This document shows, piece by piece, positions 62,532 through 64,000 of a stretch of DNA of 64,000 nucleotides (positions are counted from its first letter, which is position 1; every line of letters starts with the position of its first letter). The translations under genes and the position numbers were made by a program. The stretch comes from Mesorhizobium sp. 113-3-3. Its GTDB lineage: Bacteria > Pseudomonadota > Alphaproteobacteria > Rhizobiales > Rhizobiaceae. The stretch covers positions 5,522,501-5,586,500 of the forward strand of contig NZ_AP023243.1 of the NCBI RefSeq assembly GCF_016756495.1, written 5' to 3'. The notes below the pieces were generated by a model, which made no database searches, was not told the origin of the DNA, and saw only the letters and a program-made list of their open reading frames with translations.

Positions 62532-63397
62532 TGGACGAGAATTCTTCCGCCCGCCTCAAGCGCCGGCTGCTGAGCATCGTCCATCGCGTCGGCCTGTTCC
62601 TGGCGATGCTGACCATCTGCCTGCCCGGCCTCTGGATCGTGCTGTCGTCGCTGCGGCCGACCGTGGAGATCATGGCCAAGCCGCCGGTGTGGATTCCTCA
62701 GGAGATTTCCTTCGACGCTTATATCGCGATGTTCTCGGGCATCGGCAAAGGCGGCATCCCCGTCATCGAATATTTCCGCAACTCGCTGATCATCTCGGTC
62801 ACCTCGACGGTCATCGCGGTGGCCATCGGCATGGCCGGCGGCTATGCCTTCGCGCGCTATCGCTTCCGTGGCAAATCGAGCGTCTTCCTCGGCCTGATGC
62901 TGACGCGCACGGTGCCGGGCATCGCGCTGTCGCTGCCGCTGTTCTTCCTCTATGTGCGGCTTGGCATCATCGACACGCATTTCGGGCTGATCCTCGCCTA
63001 TGTCGCGCTCAACGTGCCGTTCACCATCTGGCTGATTGACGGCTTCTTCCGCCAGGTGCCGAAGGACCTCGCGGAGGCCGCGCAGATCGATGGCTGCACG
63101 CGCTGGCAGGCGTTCTGGCAGGTCGAGTTCCCCCTCGCCGGGCCTGGCATCGCATCCGCCGCCATCTTTGCCTTCCTGACCTGCTGGAACGAATTCGCGC
63201 TGGCTTCGCAGCTAACCCGCTCGGTCAGCGCCAAGACGTTGCCGGTCGGCCTGCTCGACTACACGGCCGAATTCACCATCGACTGGCGCGGCATGTGCGC
63301 GCTCGCCGTGGTGATGATCATCCCGGCGCTCACCCTCACCTACATCGTCCAGAAACACCTTGTCGGCGGCCTGACCTCCGGCGCGGTGAAAGGCTGA
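62531..63397 (+). CDS. Sugar ABC transporter permease, MalG/UgpE type
   Basis: This 288-residue permease has [18 protein letters not shown] after the first helix, [16 protein letters not shown], and the EAA loop [20 protein letters not shown] near 190. It pairs with the preceding permease. The ATPase gene begins 4 bases downstream, so the operon order is binding protein, permease, permease, ATPase. Confidence 0.93.
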   Translation: MDENSSARLKRRLLSIVHRVGLFLAMLTICLPGLWIVLSSLRPTVEIMAKPPVWIPQEISFDAYIAMFSGIGKGGIPVIEYFRNSLIISVTSTVIAVAIGMAGGYAFARYRFRGKSSVFLGLMLTRTVPGIALSLPLFFLYVRLGIIDTHFGLILAYVALNVPFTIWLIDGFFRQVPKDLAEAAQIDGCTRWQAFWQVEFPLAGPGIASAAIFAFLTCWNEFALASQLTRSVSAKTLPVGLLDYTAEFTIDWRGMCALAVVMIIPALTLTYIVQKHLVGGLTSGAVKG

Positions 63398-63401
63398 TCC
63401 C

Positions 63402-64000
63402 ATGGCAACGGTTTCCCTCAAAAAGCTGACGAAGCGCTACGGCAATATCGGGATCGTGCACGGCATCGATCTCGACATCGCCGACCGCGAATTCATCGCG
63501 CTGGTCGGCCCGTCCGGCTGCGGCAAGTCGACGACTTTGCGCATGATCGCCGGGTTGGAGGAAATCAGCGCCGGCTCGATCGAGATCGGCGGGCGCGTCG
63601 TCAACGATCTGCCGCCGCGCTCGCGCAACATCTCGATGGTGTTCCAGTCCTATGCGCTCTACCCGCATATGACCGTGCGCGAGAATCTCGGCTTCTCCTT
63701 GAAGATCGCCGGAGCGGCCAAGGAAGAGATGGACCGCCGCGTCGCCGAGGCCTCGGCGATTCTGGGCCTCGACACGCTGCTCGACCGCCGCCCGTCGCAA
63801 CTGTCGGGCGGCCAGCGCCAGCGCGTCGCCATGGGCCGCGCCATCGTGCGCGATCCCGACGTGTTCCTGTTCGACGAGCCGCTCTCCAACCTCGACGCCA
63901 AGCTCAGAACGCAGATGCGCACCGAAATCAAGAAGCTCCATGCCAAGGTGCAGTCGACGGTGATCTACGTTACCCATGACCAGGTCGAGGCGATGACGCT
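63402..64000 (+). CDS. Sugar ABC transporter ATPase, UgpC/MsmK type (3' truncated)
   Basis: The reading frame opens at ATG 63402 and is still open at the window edge, giving 199 codons. Walker A is [16 protein letters not shown] (36-51), then [12 protein letters not shown] at the Q-loop, the signature [15 protein letters not shown], Walker [17 protein letters not shown] and the H-loop [11 protein letters not shown]. The TOBE/MalK regulatory domain must lie beyond the window. It energises the sugar importer and could also serve systems that lack their own ATPase. Confidence 0.93.
   Translation, partial: MATVSLKKLTKRYGNIGIVHGIDLDIADREFIALVGPSGCGKSTTLRMIAGLEEISAGSIEIGGRVVNDLPPRSRNISMVFQSYALYPHMTVRENLGFSLKIAGAAKEEMDRRVAEASAILGLDTLLDRRPSQLSGGQRQRVAMGRAIVRDPDVFLFDEPLSNLDAKLRTQMRTEIKKLHAKVQSTVIYVTHDQVEAMT

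Overview
The window is high-GC DNA that reads like a chromosome arm or megaplasmid segment of a soil alphaproteobacterium of the Hyphomicrobiales, most probably Mesorhizobium or a close relative. The basis for this is the pcaQ/pcaDCHGB arrangement, the density of ABC importers, the many FCD-type GntR, LysR and IclR regulators, and almost continuous ATGA-type stop/start overlaps. No rRNA, tRNA, CRISPR array, transposase or phage gene was recognised. Genus and species are inferred only from gene content.

The window is a chain of catabolic cassettes, most of them a transporter plus enzymes plus a local regulator. (1) 1-2973: the end of a sugar-type (CUT1) ABC operon, with a solute-binding protein and two permeases. 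(2) 2979-8802: the protocatechuate branch, pcaD-pcaC-pcaH-pcaG-pcaB-pobA on the minus strand, divergent from pcaQ. (3) 8944-15971: a branched-chain-type (HAAT) ABC importer, very likely for protocatechuate, followed by a coniferyl-alcohol-dehydrogenase-like SDR and an aromatic aldehyde dehydrogenase. The pcaD promoter and this operon's promoter are copies of one 77-bp module that includes a PcaQ-type palindrome. (4) 16005-26677: a non-phosphorylating sugar or sugar-acid pathway (aldose 1-epimerase, GntR regulator, IlvD/EDD dehydratase, XylB-like dehydrogenase, FAH-superfamily enzyme) with a PotABCD-type importer, and a convergent FAD-linked 2-hydroxyacid oxidase.

(5) 26884-36095: a bipartite HAAT system. 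A six-gene minus-strand operon (GntR, DUF3830-like, TIGR04076-like, aldo/keto reductase, NTF2-like protein, binding protein) diverges from a plus-strand operon of two ATPases, two permeases and an FAD amine or amino-acid oxidase. Paired TGATCA motifs lie between them. (6) 36120-40462: a coupled minus-strand operon of M20 deacylase, APH-fold kinase, class-III PLP enzyme and GntR regulator. The kinase and PLP enzyme look like a kinase/phospho-lyase pair. (7) 40640-49704: GNAT acetyltransferase, MalT-type LuxR regulator, class II histone-deacetylase-family amidohydrolase and a urea/amide-type ABC importer. (8) 49749-54013 and 54092-55078: an AlsS-like TPP enzyme, a LysR/quinone-oxidoreductase divergon, a zinc-ribbon protein and a Tim44-like membrane protein.

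(9) 55437-58308: MaoC dehydratase, CoA transferase and a solute-binding-fold protein without a signal peptide. (10) 58371-64000: an amidohydrolase, an IclR regulator and a second CUT1 sugar importer whose ATPase runs off the window end.

The best-supported unusual observations are the duplicated PcaQ promoter module, the missing ABC signature in one protocatechuate-importer ATPase, the kinase/phospho-lyase/deacylase operon, the acetyltransferase/deacetylase/importer cluster, the signal-less binding protein coupled to a CoA transferase, and strong hairpins directly downstream of several binding-protein genes.
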